The notes: generated by a model from the letters alone, not told the origin. Shown: positions 37,139 through 46,703, counted from the first letter of the stretch. The stretch is DNA of 64,000 bases from Natronobacterium haloterrestre (GCF_900112205.1 NZ_FOKW01000002.1:186001-250000); one strand, 5' to 3'. Numbers and translations: made by a program.

Positions 37139-37633
37139 ATACAGCGGCACTCCGGGGTGTGTGTCTCCCCATACAGCGGCACCGCGGGGTGTCGAACGAT
37201 CCGTTCGGCCTCGATGACAATTCTTTTGAACCGATACAGCGGAAATACGGTGTTCGCATCGCGCTCGAGGCCGGCGATCCGGCTTCGCGTCGCCTGTCGC
37301 AACGTGGCCGGAAGCCCGTGGGACGACTGGAGACGACCGGAGACGACACGATACAGCGGCACTCCGGGGTCGGGCCCCCTGCTCTCGTGTGCTCCGACCC
37401 GGCGAGAGACCGGGAGACTCGCCTGCGGAGCTCTATCGCGGACCGGGAGGGGCTATACGGCGACACTGCGGGGTCGACCGCACCTATACAGCGGCACCGC
37501 GGGGTCGTCCACGTCTATACAGCGGAACCGAGGGGTGTCCGATCCGCTATACAGCGGAAATACGGGGTCCAAATTCTTATTCAGCGGACGTCAAAATCCG
37601 AAAGTCACGCTATACAGCGGAACTGTGGTTCCG
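37139..37633 (+). repeat. Array of nine direct ORB-like repeats plus one degenerate copy
   Basis: Copies start at 37139, 37171, 37234, 37351, 37455 (variant), 37486, 37517, 37549 and 37612; a degenerate one (TTCAGCGGACG) is at about 37580. The consensus is ATACAGCGG-(C/A)A(C/A)-NNNGGGGT. It resembles the haloarchaeal ORB core CCAGTGGAAAC plus a 3' G-string, with CAGCGG in place of CAGTGG. Spacing is irregular (31-117 bases) and there are no spacers of constant length, which rules out CRISPR. The last copy (37612) is about 60 bases from the orc1 start and may also mediate autoregulation. Confidence 0.85.
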
Positions 37634-37673
37634 AACGCTTAAGTCGGACCCGCGAAACGGTACTCGTATCCGA

Positions 37674-38873
37674 ATGTCGGATTCGATGGACTACTTCGGG
37701 AGCGAGAACGAGATCTTCCGGAACAAGGAACTCCTGCAGGTCTCCCATCTCCCCGACGGCGACCGCATCATCGGCCGCGAGGACGAACTGTCGGACCTCG
37801 CGAACGCGATCAAACCGGCGACGCGGGGCAACACGCCCAACAACGTGCTCGTCTACGGCAAGACGGGGACCGGAAAATCGCTGTGCTCGAAGTTCATCAC
37901 GACCCAGGCCGTCGAACGGGCAGAGCGCAACGACGTGTCGATCGGCGTCGCCTACGTCGACTGCCTCCAGGAGTCGACCGAGACCCAGGCCGTCCAGTCC
38001 GCCGGCCACCAGCTCAACGACCAGCCCGAGACCGACATCTCGATCCCCCACTCGGGGTTGAGCACGTCGGAGTACTACCGGCGGCTGTGGCGGATCATCG
38101 ATACCCGCTACGACGTCGCCCTCATCATCTTAGACGAGGTCGACAAGATCGAGGACGACGACATCCTCATGCAACTCTCGCGGGCCGTCGAGTCCGGCAA
38201 ACTCACCTCGAGCACCGTCGGCGTCATCGGCATTTCGAACAAGGTCCGGTACAAGGACTCGCTGGACGAACGCATCAAATCGAGCCTCTGCGAGCGCGAG
38301 TACGTCTTCTCGCCGTACGACGCGACCCAGATTCGGGAGATTCTCCGGTCGCGCTCGGACGCGTTCCACGAGGGCGTCCTCGAGGACGGCGTCGTCCCCC
38401 GCGTCGCGGCGCTTGCGGCCCGGGAACACGGCGACGCGCGGAAGGCCATCGACATCCTCCGCTTTGCCGGCGAGATCGCCGAGGAGAACGACCTCGAGAC
38501 GGTCACCGAGGACTGCGTCGATCAAGCCCACGAGCGCGAGGAGACAAGCCGGCTGGCGGAACTGATCTCCAAGAGTCCCAGCCACGCGAAACTCGTGCTC
38601 GAGGCGATGGCGCTGTTGACCCAGCAGAAGGAGGGCGACGACGCGCCCGTGACGACCAACGAGGCCTACGACCTCTACAAGCGCCTCTGCGAGCGGGACC
38701 AGTCCGATCACCTGAAACTGCGCCGGGTTCGGGACATCCTCTCGGAACTCGAGTTCCTCTCGATCATCGAACAGGAGCGCAAGTGGGCCGGCAAGGGGAA
38801 GGGCAACTACATGGAAAACCGGCTGATCGACGATCCGGCGGTCATCCTCGCGGCCTGTAACGAGTCGGAGTGA
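37674..38873 (+). CDS. orc1/cdc6: Orc1/Cdc6 replication initiator
   Basis: A 399-residue AAA+ protein from the ATG at 37674. Walker A is YGKTGTGKS at about 61-69, Walker B LIILDEVDKIED at about 145-156, sensor 1 is GVIGISNKVRYKD, sensor 2 is near HGDARKAIDILR, and a winged-helix domain follows at about 305-395. It binds origin boxes and recruits MCM. Haloarchaea encode many Orc1 paralogues, each paired with its own origin repeat type. Here the gene adjoins the repeat array, so it is the likely cognate initiator. The open frame runs upstream to 37389 through the repeats; the start was set at the conserved MSDSMDYFGSENEIF. Confidence 0.95.
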   Translation: MSDSMDYFGSENEIFRNKELLQVSHLPDGDRIIGREDELSDLANAIKPATRGNTPNNVLVYGKTGTGKSLCSKFITTQAVERAERNDVSIGVAYVDCLQESTETQAVQSAGHQLNDQPETDISIPHSGLSTSEYYRRLWRIIDTRYDVALIILDEVDKIEDDDILMQLSRAVESGKLTSSTVGVIGISNKVRYKDSLDERIKSSLCEREYVFSPYDATQIREILRSRSDAFHEGVLEDGVVPRVAALAAREHGDARKAIDILRFAGEIAEENDLETVTEDCVDQAHEREETSRLAELISKSPSHAKLVLEAMALLTQQKEGDDAPVTTNEAYDLYKRLCERDQSDHLKLRRVRDILSELEFLSIIEQERKWAGKGKGNYMENRLIDDPAVILAACNESE

Positions 38874-38885
38874 TTCCAGATCGGG

Positions 38886-39242
38886 TCAGAGGAACTCGCG
38901 AACCTCCGAGTACCACATGTCGTGGTAGTCGACGTGGCCCACCCGCCGGGCGATGGCCACCGCGAGGACGTGCCAGCAGAGGTCCGTCGGATCCTCCGCG
39001 TCGAGGTTGTACTCGCTGTCCTTGCAGGTACAGCCGCCGCCCTCGACGATGTACTCGTCCTCGTAGCCCACGACGATGGTGAAATCGCGGTAGGTCTTGA
39101 CCCGGTTCTCGCTGACGGCGTCGATCGCCCGGATCCCCCGGTCGCCGTGCAGGCGGGAGATCTGCTCGACGATCTCCGGGGTCAGTTCCCCCTCCTCCTC
39201 GAGTTGGGCTTGCCACCGCTCGACGGGCGTGGCCTCCGACAC
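38886..39242 (-). CDS. SWIM zinc-finger domain protein
   Basis: A protein of about 118 residues with a SWIM motif CxCx(n)CxH: CTCKDSEYNLDAEDPTDLCWH-type spacing (CTC and CWH, 16 residues apart). The N-terminus PVERWQAQLEEEGELTP precedes the domain. SWIM proteins bind DNA or partner proteins and in archaea often occur with recombination or ubiquitin-like factors; no specific role can be given. No ATG is usable: GTG at 39242 is chosen because GATTTTACAG (39264-39273) lies about 25 bases upstream. GTG at 39263 is an alternative. Convergent with orc1, 12 bases apart. Confidence 0.8.
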   Translation of the reverse strand: MSEATPVERWQAQLEEEGELTPEIVEQISRLHGDRGIRAIDAVSENRVKTYRDFTIVVGYEDEYIVEGGGCTCKDSEYNLDAEDPTDLCWHVLAVAIARRVGHVDYHDMWYSEVREFL

Positions 39243-39360
39243 GACCGGAACTGTGTACCGCACTGTAAAATCGGTTTGGTTGTTCCGTCGGGAACCCGCG
39301 AGGGGACCGCGCAATCCCGCGGATCGCTGACCGACGGAACCAACGAATCGAAAATCGCCG

Positions 39361-39789
39361 TTACTCGGCGTCCGAATCGCCCGTCGCGCCCTCGAGCACG
39401 ATCGTCACCGTCTCGTCTTCGTCTTCCTCGAGCGTGACGGACTCCTCGACGGTCTCGAACTCGTCGTCGACGCTCTCGACGGTGATGGTGTATTCGCCCT
39501 CGTAGATGAGGCTCGCACCGGTGATCTCGCCGTTCTGGATGTCGTTCCGGTAGTTCGCGGTGAAGTCCTCCTCCTCGCTTTCGATGGTGACCGCGACTCC
39601 GGAGGAGACGGGGTCGCCGTCCTCGTTCTCGAGTCGAATCGTGAGGTCGCCGGGATCGTCGAGTTCGAAGTCGGCGGAGTCGTCGCTTTCTTCCTGCTCT
39701 TCGTCGCCGGTACAACCCGCAAGTCCGACGGCCGCGAGGGCCGTGAGACCTGCACCGAACCGTCGGCGGCTAAGTGATCGTCGGCTCAC
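39361..39789 (-). CDS. Tat-exported lipoprotein, unknown function
   Basis: A 142-residue protein with a twin-arginine signal (SRRRFGAG) and the lipobox LAGC with the lipidated Cys at residue 26. A long acidic linker follows (GDEEQEESDDSADFELDD), then a beta-rich domain at about 48-130 with a pattern such as DLTIRLENEDGDPV and GEYTITVESVDDEF, suggesting a carboxypeptidase-regulatory-like or Ig-like fold. It would be anchored on the outer face of the membrane. Function unknown. AATAAACG (39815-39822) is a plausible promoter on the minus strand. Confidence 0.83.
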   Translation of the reverse strand: MSRRSLSRRRFGAGLTALAAVGLAGCTGDEEQEESDDSADFELDDPGDLTIRLENEDGDPVSSGVAVTIESEEEDFTANYRNDIQNGEITGASLIYEGEYTITVESVDDEFETVEESVTLEEDEDETVTIVLEGATGDSDAE

Positions 39790-39965
39790 ACCTCTTCGCA
39801 GCTTCCCTTTCGAAATAAACGTTCAGATACGATCGGGAACTGTGCATCGGTATCGGTAAACGATGGGCGTATGTCAACTATGAACGTTCGAGATCGTCGG
39901 GCCTGACCCCGGCGACGGGCAGCCGAGACCACGCCGTTTTTCGCCGTCCCCCGACGAGCGTAGGT

Positions 39966-41084
39966 ATGCGCGTCACCGAGGGCGGGGTCGAACTCGAGGT
40001 CCCCGGCGAGCAGACCGAGGGAGTCGAGGAGTCGGTCTTCTACAATCCCAGACAGGAACTGAACCGCGACCTGACGATCGCGACGCTGCGGGCCTACCGC
40101 GACCGCGAGGACCGCGCCGAGTACTATCTCGACGCGATGGCGGCCAGCGGGATCCGCGGGGTCCGCGCCGCGGCCGACGGCTGGGACGTGACCTGCTGCG
40201 ACGTCGAGGAGGAGGCCGTCGAACTGGCCCGCGAGAACCTCGAGCGCAACGGTTTCGACGAGGCGACCGTCGAACACCGCAACGTCAACGCCCTCATGCA
40301 CGAGGAGGTGTTCGACGTGATCGACCTCGATCCGTACGGGACGCCGATGCCGTTCGCCGACGCGGCGTTCGCCAACTGCCGGGACCTCGTCTGCGTGACG
40401 GCGACCGACACCGCGCCGCTGTGTGGCGCTCACTTCAACAGCGGGGTCCGGTCGTACTCCGCCGTCCCCCGGAACACCGACTACCACCCCGAGATGGGCG
40501 TCCGGATCCTGCTGTCGGCGCTCGCCCGCAGCGCCGCGCGGTTCGACGTCGGCGTCACCCCCCTGCTGACCCACGCCACCAGCCACTACGTCCGGACCTA
40601 CCTCGAACTCGAGCACCGGGCGACCGCCGCGGACGCCGCGGTCGACGAACTGGGGTACGTCTATCACTGCGAGGACTGCACCTATCGCGAGACCGAACCC
40701 GGGATGATCGCCGACCCGCTCGAGCGCTGTCCCCACTGTGACGGCGAGCGGTTGCTGACGGCGGGACCGGTCTGGCTCGGGCCGGTTCGCGACCGCGAGT
40801 TCGTCGCTTCGGTACGCGAGGAGATCCCGGACTCGTTCGGGACCGCCGAGAAAGCGCGGGACCTCTGCGGGACGCTCGAGGACGAACTCGACGAGCCGAC
40901 CCACTACGACCAGCACAAACTCTGTCGCAACTGGGGGCTGCCCGCCAACGCGATGGACGAGTTCCTCGCGGACCTCCGGGACGCCGGGTACGAGGCCTCG
41001 CGGGCTCACTACGGCGGGACGACGTTCAAGACGGATGCGAGCGTCGGCGAGATCCGCGAGGCGACCGAGGACCGCCTTGTCTGA
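39966..41084 (+). CDS. trm1: tRNA (guanine(26)-N(2))-dimethyltransferase
   Basis: A 372-residue SAM methyltransferase. Family motifs: [16 protein letters not shown] (SAM-binding), [15 protein letters not shown] (catalytic region), and the zinc-binding CEDCTYRE...CPHCDGE in the C-terminal domain (about residues 235-270). It methylates G26 of most tRNAs, in the hinge between D- and anticodon stems. Length is typical of archaeal Trm1. The ATG at 39966 is the first before [13 protein letters not shown]. Confidence 0.94.
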   Translation: MRVTEGGVELEVPGEQTEGVEESVFYNPRQELNRDLTIATLRAYRDREDRAEYYLDAMAASGIRGVRAAADGWDVTCCDVEEEAVELARENLERNGFDEATVEHRNVNALMHEEVFDVIDLDPYGTPMPFADAAFANCRDLVCVTATDTAPLCGAHFNSGVRSYSAVPRNTDYHPEMGVRILLSALARSAARFDVGVTPLLTHATSHYVRTYLELEHRATAADAAVDELGYVYHCEDCTYRETEPGMIADPLERCPHCDGERLLTAGPVWLGPVRDREFVASVREEIPDSFGTAEKARDLCGTLEDELDEPTHYDQHKLCRNWGLPANAMDEFLADLRDAGYEASRAHYGGTTFKTDASVGEIREATEDRLV

Positions 41085-41141
41085 CGGACCCCGACTTCGG
41101 TTTCTAGTTCCCCGTTCGCGACGGAGCCTGCCTATTAGTCC

Positions 41142-42560
41142 GTGCGCGCCGTCAGTTCGTACGTGCTCGATCACAGTTCGGGGCTCGAGTTCGCGACCCG
41201 TACCGTCCGGATCGCGCGCACCCAGCAGCTAACCCTGCTGGCCGCGGGGGTCGCGTTCTACGGGTTCGTTTCGCTGGTACCGCTCGCGCTGCTCGGGATC
41301 GGGATCGCCGCTTCGATCGGGGGTGAGGCACTCGCAATGCGACTCACGACGGCCGCAAACGACGTGCTCACTCCGGCAGCCCAGGAGCTGCTGGCCGAGA
41401 CCGTCCTCGACGAGACCGGACGACGCAGCGCGACGGTCGCCGGCGCGCTCGGCCTGCTGTGGGGCGGTACCCGTGCGCTCCGGGGGCTCGACCGCGCGTT
41501 TTCGGCGATCTACGGGACGGTGGCCACGAAGTCGCTGCTGGACGCGTTCTGGAACTCGACGATCGCCTTCCTCGCGATCTCGATCGGACTCGCGGCGGTC
41601 GGCGCTCTCGAGGTGTTGATCCGCCTCGTCCCGATCCTCCGGATCGGCATCCTCGGTCACGTATTCGTGATTCTCGGGCTGGTCGCGGCGTTCTTTCCGC
41701 TGTACGTGCTCTTCCCTGGCGCGGACGTCGGGTACCGCGAGGCGCTGCCGGGAACGCTGTTCGCGGCGATCGGCTGGTTCGTACTGAGCCGGACGTTCTC
41801 GCTGTACACCAACTTGGCGGGGGAGTACACGGTGTACGGCGCGCTCGGGGCCGTCTTCTTCGTGCTCGTCTGGCTGTACGTCGGCGCACTTCTCCTGATC
41901 CTCGGGGCGATCGGCAACGCCGTGCTTGCCGACCGTGAAGTGGATCGGCAGCTACAAAGTCCCGGCGCTCGACAGGTCCCAACAGGAGCGATGACCGACG
42001 ACGCCACGGGTGCGGACGACGGGACCGCGGAGGACGCCGGTAGCGGGAACGGGACGAACGGTGTCGACGGGGAGGACCGCGAGGATATCGGCGTCGATGC
42101 CGATCGTGGCGCCGCGACGACCGGCACCGGCACCGGCACAGGTACGGGCACGGGTACGGCCACGGCCACCGCCCGAACCCGGGACCGATCGGCCGACGCC
42201 GCGGCGCTTCGAGAGGAGATCGAACGGCTCCGGGACCGCGTCGACTCGTTCGAGTCCGACGTCGAGTCCCGCACCGTCGAGAAGTCCTCGCTCGAGGGCG
42301 AACTCAAACGCTACGTTCGCCGCCGGATCCGCCGCGGGCACGCCCGCGACTGGGGGCCGTACCTCGTCCTGCTGTACGGTACCGCGATGACCATCGCGGC
42401 GTTTTACTTCCTCCAGGGTGGGTGGGCGATCCTGGCGATGTTCGTCGTCTGGACGTCCACGCTGGGGCTTTACGTCCTGTTCGTGTTGTTCAGCGCGGGG
42501 CTGTCCCTGCTGGGCGTTCCCGGTCGTCTGCGGGATCGCGTCGGCGACTGGCGGTCCTGA
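41142..42560 (+). CDS. YihY/BrkB-family membrane protein with C-terminal extension
   Basis: A 472-residue protein. Residues 1-270 are a YihY domain with six predicted helices (AGVAFYGFVSLVPLALLGIG, LGLLWGGTRALRGLDRAF, LGAVFFVLVWLYVGALLLILGA). Then come a low-complexity linker with a Thr-Gly repeat (about 325-345), a predicted coiled coil (ALREEIERLRDRVDSFESD) and two more membrane helices at about 405-425 and 430-455. The family was once called ribonuclease BN; its function remains unknown, perhaps a transporter. The added C-terminal half is not present in bacterial YihY as I know it. The start is GTG at 41142. Confidence 0.85.
   Translation: MRAVSSYVLDHSSGLEFATRTVRIARTQQLTLLAAGVAFYGFVSLVPLALLGIGIAASIGGEALAMRLTTAANDVLTPAAQELLAETVLDETGRRSATVAGALGLLWGGTRALRGLDRAFSAIYGTVATKSLLDAFWNSTIAFLAISIGLAAVGALEVLIRLVPILRIGILGHVFVILGLVAAFFPLYVLFPGADVGYREALPGTLFAAIGWFVLSRTFSLYTNLAGEYTVYGALGAVFFVLVWLYVGALLLILGAIGNAVLADREVDRQLQSPGARQVPTGAMTDDATGADDGTAEDAGSGNGTNGVDGEDREDIGVDADRGAATTGTGTGTGTGTGTATATARTRDRSADAAALREEIERLRDRVDSFESDVESRTVEKSSLEGELKRYVRRRIRRGHARDWGPYLVLLYGTAMTIAAFYFLQGGWAILAMFVVWTSTLGLYVLFVLFSAGLSLLGVPGRLRDRVGDWRS
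42119..42173. repeat. Low-complexity (GGCACC/GGTACG)n tract within the YihY-like gene
   Basis: An imperfect hexamer run encoding alternating Thr-Gly and then Thr-Ala. It forms the flexible linker between the YihY domain and the C-terminal coiled coil, and is a likely hotspot for slippage. Confidence 0.85.
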
Positions 42561-42716
42561 TCGCACCCCCCGATCGGATCCCCTTCGGACGACGCCTCTT
42601 CCTTTCTACTCGAGACTCCTCGATGCCTTCCGTTTCGTCGATCCGGCAACGTGTAGCTTTGCTCGCGCGCCGAGAAAAGACGGCGAGGTCGGATGCCGAC
42701 CGGAACCGGACGGCGT

Positions 42717-44072
42717 TCAGAACGTCTCGAGGTAGCGGTCGAGTTCCCACTGGGAGACGTCGACCAGGTACTCCTCGAACTCCTGGCGCTTGGCCTCGAC
42801 GAACTTCGGCGCGACGTGGTCGCCGAGCGCGTCGTAGACGACCTCGTCCTCCTCGAGGGCGTCGACGGCGTCTCCGAGGTTCGAGGGCAGCGTGTCGATG
42901 CCGTACTCCTCGCGTTTCCGTTCGTCGAACTCGTAGATGTTCTCGCGGACGGGGTCCGGACACTCGAGGTCGTTCTCGATGCCGTCGAGGCCGGCGTGGA
43001 TCATGGTCGCGATGGCGAGGTAGGGGTTACACGACGGGTCGGGCGAACGCAGTTCGATGCGACTCGCCGCCGGAATGCGAGCGGCGGGCTTGCGGATCAG
43101 CGACGAGCGGTTGCGGTCCGACCAGGCGACGTACACCGGCGCCTCGTAGCCGGGCACCAGGCGCTTGTAGCTGTTTACGGTCGGGTTCGCGACCGCCGTG
43201 ATCGCCGGCGCGTGCTCGAGGACGCCCGCGAGGAACGAGCGGGCGGTCTCCGAGAGGTCGAACTCGTCGTCCTCGTCGTGGAAGGCGTTCTCGCCGTCCT
43301 CGGTGAAAAGCGAGATGTGGGTGTGCATCCCCGAACCGTTGATCTTCGGGATCGGCTTGGGCATGAACGTCGCGTGGTAGCCGTGTTCGGCGGCGATGGC
43401 GCGGACGACGGTGCGGAAGGTGGCGACGTTGTCCGCGGTCGCCAGCGCGTCGTCGTAGGTGAAGTTGATCTCGTGTTGGCCCTCCGCGACCTCGTGGTGG
43501 CTGGCCTCGACCTCGAAGCCCATCTCCTCGAGGCCGTAGATGATGTCCCGGCGAACGTCGCTCGCGAGGTCCTTCGGCGCGAGGTCGAAGTAGCCGCCGG
43601 CGTCGTTGGTCTCGGTCGTCGCACGGCCCTCCTCGTCCTCCTCGAAGAGGAAGAACTCGGGTTCCGGCGCGGCGTTGACCGTGTACCCCATCTCCTCGGC
43701 CCGCTCGAGGGCTCGTTTGAGGACGTACCGCGGATCGCCCTCGAACGGTTCGCCGGAGGAGGTGTCGTAGACGTCACAGATCATTCGGGCCGAGCAGCCG
43801 TCCTCGCGGTCCCGCCAGGGGAGGATCGCGAACGTGTCCGGGTCCGGAACCAGACGCATGTCCGACTCCTGGATGCGGACGAACCCTTCGATCGACGAGC
43901 CGTCGAAGTAGATCCCCTCGCGGAACGCCTTCTCGGCCTGGCGGGCCGGCACCGAGACGTTCTTGACGGTGCCCAGAATGTCGGTAAACTGCAGACGGAG
44001 GAAATCGATCTCCTTCTCCTCGATTTCGTCGAGTACCGCCTGTTCGGCGGCACTGATGTTTCCGCTTGTCAT
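42717..44072 (-). CDS. glnA: Glutamine synthetase type I
   Basis: A 451-residue GS. Active-site motifs are present: [65 protein letters not shown] (20-residue segment), [14 protein letters not shown] and [21 protein letters not shown]-type C-terminal region. It makes glutamine from glutamate and ammonia with ATP. I see no adenylylation loop of the bacterial NLYDLP type. It is divergent from an Lrp-type regulator with 126 bases between the starts, an arrangement known from other haloarchaea where the regulator controls glnA. Confidence 0.97.
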   Translation of the reverse strand: MTSGNISAAEQAVLDEIEEKEIDFLRLQFTDILGTVKNVSVPARQAEKAFREGIYFDGSSIEGFVRIQESDMRLVPDPDTFAILPWRDREDGCSARMICDVYDTSSGEPFEGDPRYVLKRALERAEEMGYTVNAAPEPEFFLFEEDEEGRATTETNDAGGYFDLAPKDLASDVRRDIIYGLEEMGFEVEASHHEVAEGQHEINFTYDDALATADNVATFRTVVRAIAAEHGYHATFMPKPIPKINGSGMHTHISLFTEDGENAFHDEDDEFDLSETARSFLAGVLEHAPAITAVANPTVNSYKRLVPGYEAPVYVAWSDRNRSSLIRKPAARIPAASRIELRSPDPSCNPYLAIATMIHAGLDGIENDLECPDPVRENIYEFDERKREEYGIDTLPSNLGDAVDALEEDEVVYDALGDHVAPKFVEAKRQEFEEYLVDVSQWELDRYLETF

Positions 44073-44198
44073 CCGTATTGTCGTGGTACCCTCGTATCTC
44101 GCCTACTAAAACCCTGCTGCTCTGAGCAAATCTTCCCTTCCCAACAAGGAATTGCATATTCGTAAACTTCTAAAGGGTAGCATGAGTCGTTACAGTTG
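44073..44198. promoter_or_regulatory. Divergent glnA-lrp promoter region
   Basis: Read on the minus strand, TTTTAGTAGG (about 44103-44112) sits 30 bases from the glnA ATG and is its box A. On the plus strand, TTCTAAAGG (44168-44176) sits 24-31 bases from the lrp ATG. Between them is the short palindrome GAATTGCATATTC (44149-44161), arms GAAT/ATTC, a candidate Lrp operator. Confidence 0.55.
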
Positions 44199-44660
44199 AT
44201 GACGTACGAAAATCTCGATGCAAAACTAGTGAATGCACTTCTCGGCGACGGCCGTGCGAGCCTTCGCAGCCTCGCCGAGGAGCTGGACGTCTCCGTCACC
44301 ACCGTCTCCAACCACCTCTCGGATCTCGAGGAGGAGGGCGTCATCGAGGGATACACGCCGCGACTCGACTACGACGCCGTCGGGTACGACGTCACCGCCG
44401 TCATCCAGTTGCAGGTCGAGGGGAACGCGCTCCCGGACATCACGGACACGCTGCGCGATCACCGCCAGATGATCTCGGTGTACGAGGTCACCGGCGACTA
44501 CGACGTGATCGCGATCGGGAAGTTCAAAGATACGGACGGGATGAACGACCAGATCAAGGAACTCCTGACGGATCCGGACATCAAGGCCTCGAACACGAGC
44601 GTCGTCCTCAACGCCGTCAGTGAGAACGAGCAGTTCGAACTCGACGTCGAGGATACCTGA
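44199..44660 (+). CDS. lrp: Lrp/AsnC family transcriptional regulator
   Basis: A 153-residue protein from the ATG at 44199; a TTG just before it is unlikely. An N-terminal HTH ([43 protein letters not shown]) is followed by a RAM/ligand-binding domain ([37 protein letters not shown]). Lrp proteins assemble as octamers and bind amino acids such as leucine or glutamine. Its position divergent to glnA suggests control of nitrogen assimilation. As I recall, a Halobacterium Lrp in the same setting regulates glnA. Confidence 0.93.
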   Translation: MTYENLDAKLVNALLGDGRASLRSLAEELDVSVTTVSNHLSDLEEEGVIEGYTPRLDYDAVGYDVTAVIQLQVEGNALPDITDTLRDHRQMISVYEVTGDYDVIAIGKFKDTDGMNDQIKELLTDPDIKASNTSVVLNAVSENEQFELDVEDT

Positions 44661-44700
44661 ACTTCCGGTTTTGCGGTCGCTTTCGTTCCCGCTCTCGCTC

Positions 44701-46626
44701 TCAGTCGTCGTCGCCGACGAGCCGTTCGGCCGCCGAATCACGGTCGCCGGCCTGGGCGCGCCACAACGTCGCGTATCTCCCGTCTCGCTCGAGTAACTCC
44801 TCGTGCGTGCCGCGTTCGACGATCTCGCCGTCGGCCATCACGAGGATCGTATCGGCGTCCTTGACCGTCGACAGGCGGTGAGCGATCGCCAGCGTCGTCC
44901 GGTCCTCGGTGAGCCGATCGATCGACCGCTGGATCAGCAGTTCGGTCTTCGTGTCGACGGCGCTGGTCGCCTCGTCCAGGATCAACACCTCGGGATCGGC
45001 CAGCACCGTCCGCGCGAGCGCGATCCGCTGGCGCTGGCCGCCCGAGAGTTTGACGCCGCGCTCGCCGACGCGCGTCTCGTAGCCGTCCTCGAGGTCGGTG
45101 ACGAACTCGTGGGCCTGCGCGGCCTTCGCGGCCTCGCGGACGGCCTCGTCGGAGGCGTCGAACTGTCCGTAGCGGATGTTGTCCGCGATCGTCCCGTCGA
45201 AGAGGAACGTGTCCTGGCTGACGTAGCCGACCGCCGACCGGAGGTCGGCCAGCGCGACGTTCCGGACGTCGTGGCCGTCGATCCGCACCGACCCTTCGTC
45301 GACATCGTACAGCCGCAACAGCAGTTTCAGGAGCGTCGACTTGCCCGCGCCCGTCGGGCCGACCAGCGCGACCGTCTCGCCGGGTTCGGCTTCGAAGGAG
45401 ACGTCCTCGATGACGGGCTCCTCGAACGCCCTGTCGTCGGTCGCACGCACCCTGTCGGCGTAGCTGAACGAGACGCCCTCGTAGGTGACTCGCCCCGCGA
45501 CCGGCTCGAGGTCGACCGGCTCCTCGGCGTCGTCGACGTGGACCGGGATGTCCATCAGCCCGAAGATCCGCTCGCTCGAGGCCTTGGCGTTCTCGTACTG
45601 GTCGACGATGTTCGACACCTCCGCGAGCGGGTCGACGATCCGCTGGGTCAGCGTCAGGAAGACGACGAAGTCCCCGACCGACAGCGTGCCGGTGAACGGC
45701 CCCGGCGCGGTTCCCGTCGTGAGCCAGAGCCCGCCGACGAGGAAGGTCGCGACGAATGAGACGCCGGCGAGCAGTTCCATCCCGGGCCGGTAGAAGTAAC
45801 TCAGTTTGAGCACGTCCATCGTCCGCTCGAACATGGTCATCGAGGAGTCGCTGACCCGGTCGGCCTCGTACGCCTCGCTCGAGGTGGTCTTCGTCAGCCC
45901 CATCCCGGCGATGGCGTTCTCGAGGCGGGTGTTGAGTCGGCCGACGGCCGAGCGCTGGCGGACGTACCGCGGTTCGACGGCGCGCATGAACCAGATCGTA
46001 AAGGCGACCATCGCCGGCACCGCAAACAGCGTGACGACGGCGAGTTGCCAGTTCAGGTAGAAGAGGACGGCCGCGATGCCGCCGACCATCACGACGAGTC
46101 GCGCGGAGTTCATCAGGGCGTTGTCCAGGAACCGTTCCAGGTTCTGCGTGTCGTTGTTGAGGACGGCCATGACCTCCCCGGTCTGTTTCTCGTCGAAGAA
46201 GGACATGTCCAGTCGCTGCATCTTCCGGAAAGAATCGACCCGGACGGTGTGCATCACGCTGTGGGCGAACAGGTTGGCCGTGACGCCGTAGATCCACGTG
46301 AAGACTGCCGTCGCGAGGAACGCGACGGCGACCGCCCCGACCGCGAACCAGAACTGGGGGAGTTCGCCGGCCGGCAGCCAGGCTGCGGGGACGAGCGGCA
46401 ACTCGAGCGTCTCCGACTCCCCGGTGAAGATCGCGTCGATGGCGGCCCCCAGCAGTATCGGAGGAACGAGACTCGCCATCCGGGCGAGGAAGTTCGCGAC
46501 CATCCCGACGGTGAAGTAGCCCAGCCGGCCGGGCGCGTACTCGCGGAACAGCCTCGTCAGCGGTCGCTCGACGTCCTCGCGGTAGGCGTCGAACGGCGTC
46601 TCGTCGTCGGTGGCACTCACTGGCAC
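44701..46626 (-). CDS. ABC exporter, fused permease and ATPase
   Basis: A 641-residue half-transporter. Residues 30-370 form the type IV exporter membrane domain with six helices (FTVGMVANFLARMASLVPP, LVVMVGGIAAVLFYL and others). Residues 390-630 are the nucleotide-binding domain with Walker A GPTGAGKST, signature LSGGQRQR, Walker B VLILDEATSAVD and the H-loop in AIAHRLSTV. It probably homodimerises and exports a lipid, peptide or drug. No ATG is available; the GTGs at 46626 and 46620 are both possible starts. Confidence 0.92.
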   Translation of the reverse strand: MPVSATDDETPFDAYREDVERPLTRLFREYAPGRLGYFTVGMVANFLARMASLVPPILLGAAIDAIFTGESETLELPLVPAAWLPAGELPQFWFAVGAVAVAFLATAVFTWIYGVTANLFAHSVMHTVRVDSFRKMQRLDMSFFDEKQTGEVMAVLNNDTQNLERFLDNALMNSARLVVMVGGIAAVLFYLNWQLAVVTLFAVPAMVAFTIWFMRAVEPRYVRQRSAVGRLNTRLENAIAGMGLTKTTSSEAYEADRVSDSSMTMFERTMDVLKLSYFYRPGMELLAGVSFVATFLVGGLWLTTGTAPGPFTGTLSVGDFVVFLTLTQRIVDPLAEVSNIVDQYENAKASSERIFGLMDIPVHVDDAEEPVDLEPVAGRVTYEGVSFSYADRVRATDDRAFEEPVIEDVSFEAEPGETVALVGPTGAGKSTLLKLLLRLYDVDEGSVRIDGHDVRNVALADLRSAVGYVSQDTFLFDGTIADNIRYGQFDASDEAVREAAKAAQAHEFVTDLEDGYETRVGERGVKLSGGQRQRIALARTVLADPEVLILDEATSAVDTKTELLIQRSIDRLTEDRTTLAIAHRLSTVKDADTILVMADGEIVERGTHEELLERDGRYATLWRAQAGDRDSAAERLVGDDD

Positions 46627-46703
46627 GCCAGTTTCGTTTCGAAACGTAAGTCTCCGACGGTTCGCCGCAGTCGGTACGCTCGAGGGGACCGTTCAGAGGC
46701 GAT

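Larger units (their letters stand above)
36728..37673. other. Probable replication origin (ORB-rich, AT-patch, next to orc1/cdc6)
   Basis: A stretch of about 950 bases without a credible gene lies between hisH and orc1/cdc6. It holds one inverted origin-recognition-box-like repeat (36819-36840), an AT-rich zone at about 36866-36900 and 36940-36975 (CATTAAATAGAAAAC), and at least nine direct repeats between 37139 and 37633. Archaeal origins show this layout: inverted ORBs flanking a DNA-unwinding element beside the initiator gene. Frames crossing the region on both strands arise from the repeat itself and are not genes. The activity of the origin has not been shown. Confidence 0.8.

Noticed and set aside
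37139-37633. ORB-like repeats as a CRISPR or integron-like array
   Set aside because: Spacing ranges from 31 to 117 bases, one copy is inverted, and the array precedes an orc1/cdc6 gene. An origin explains it better.
36785-38061. Open frames crossing the origin region (36785-37642 and 37063-38061)
   Set aside because: They translate the repeat (YSGTAG, IQRHRGV) and run into orc1 in the wrong frame. They are artefacts of GC-rich DNA.
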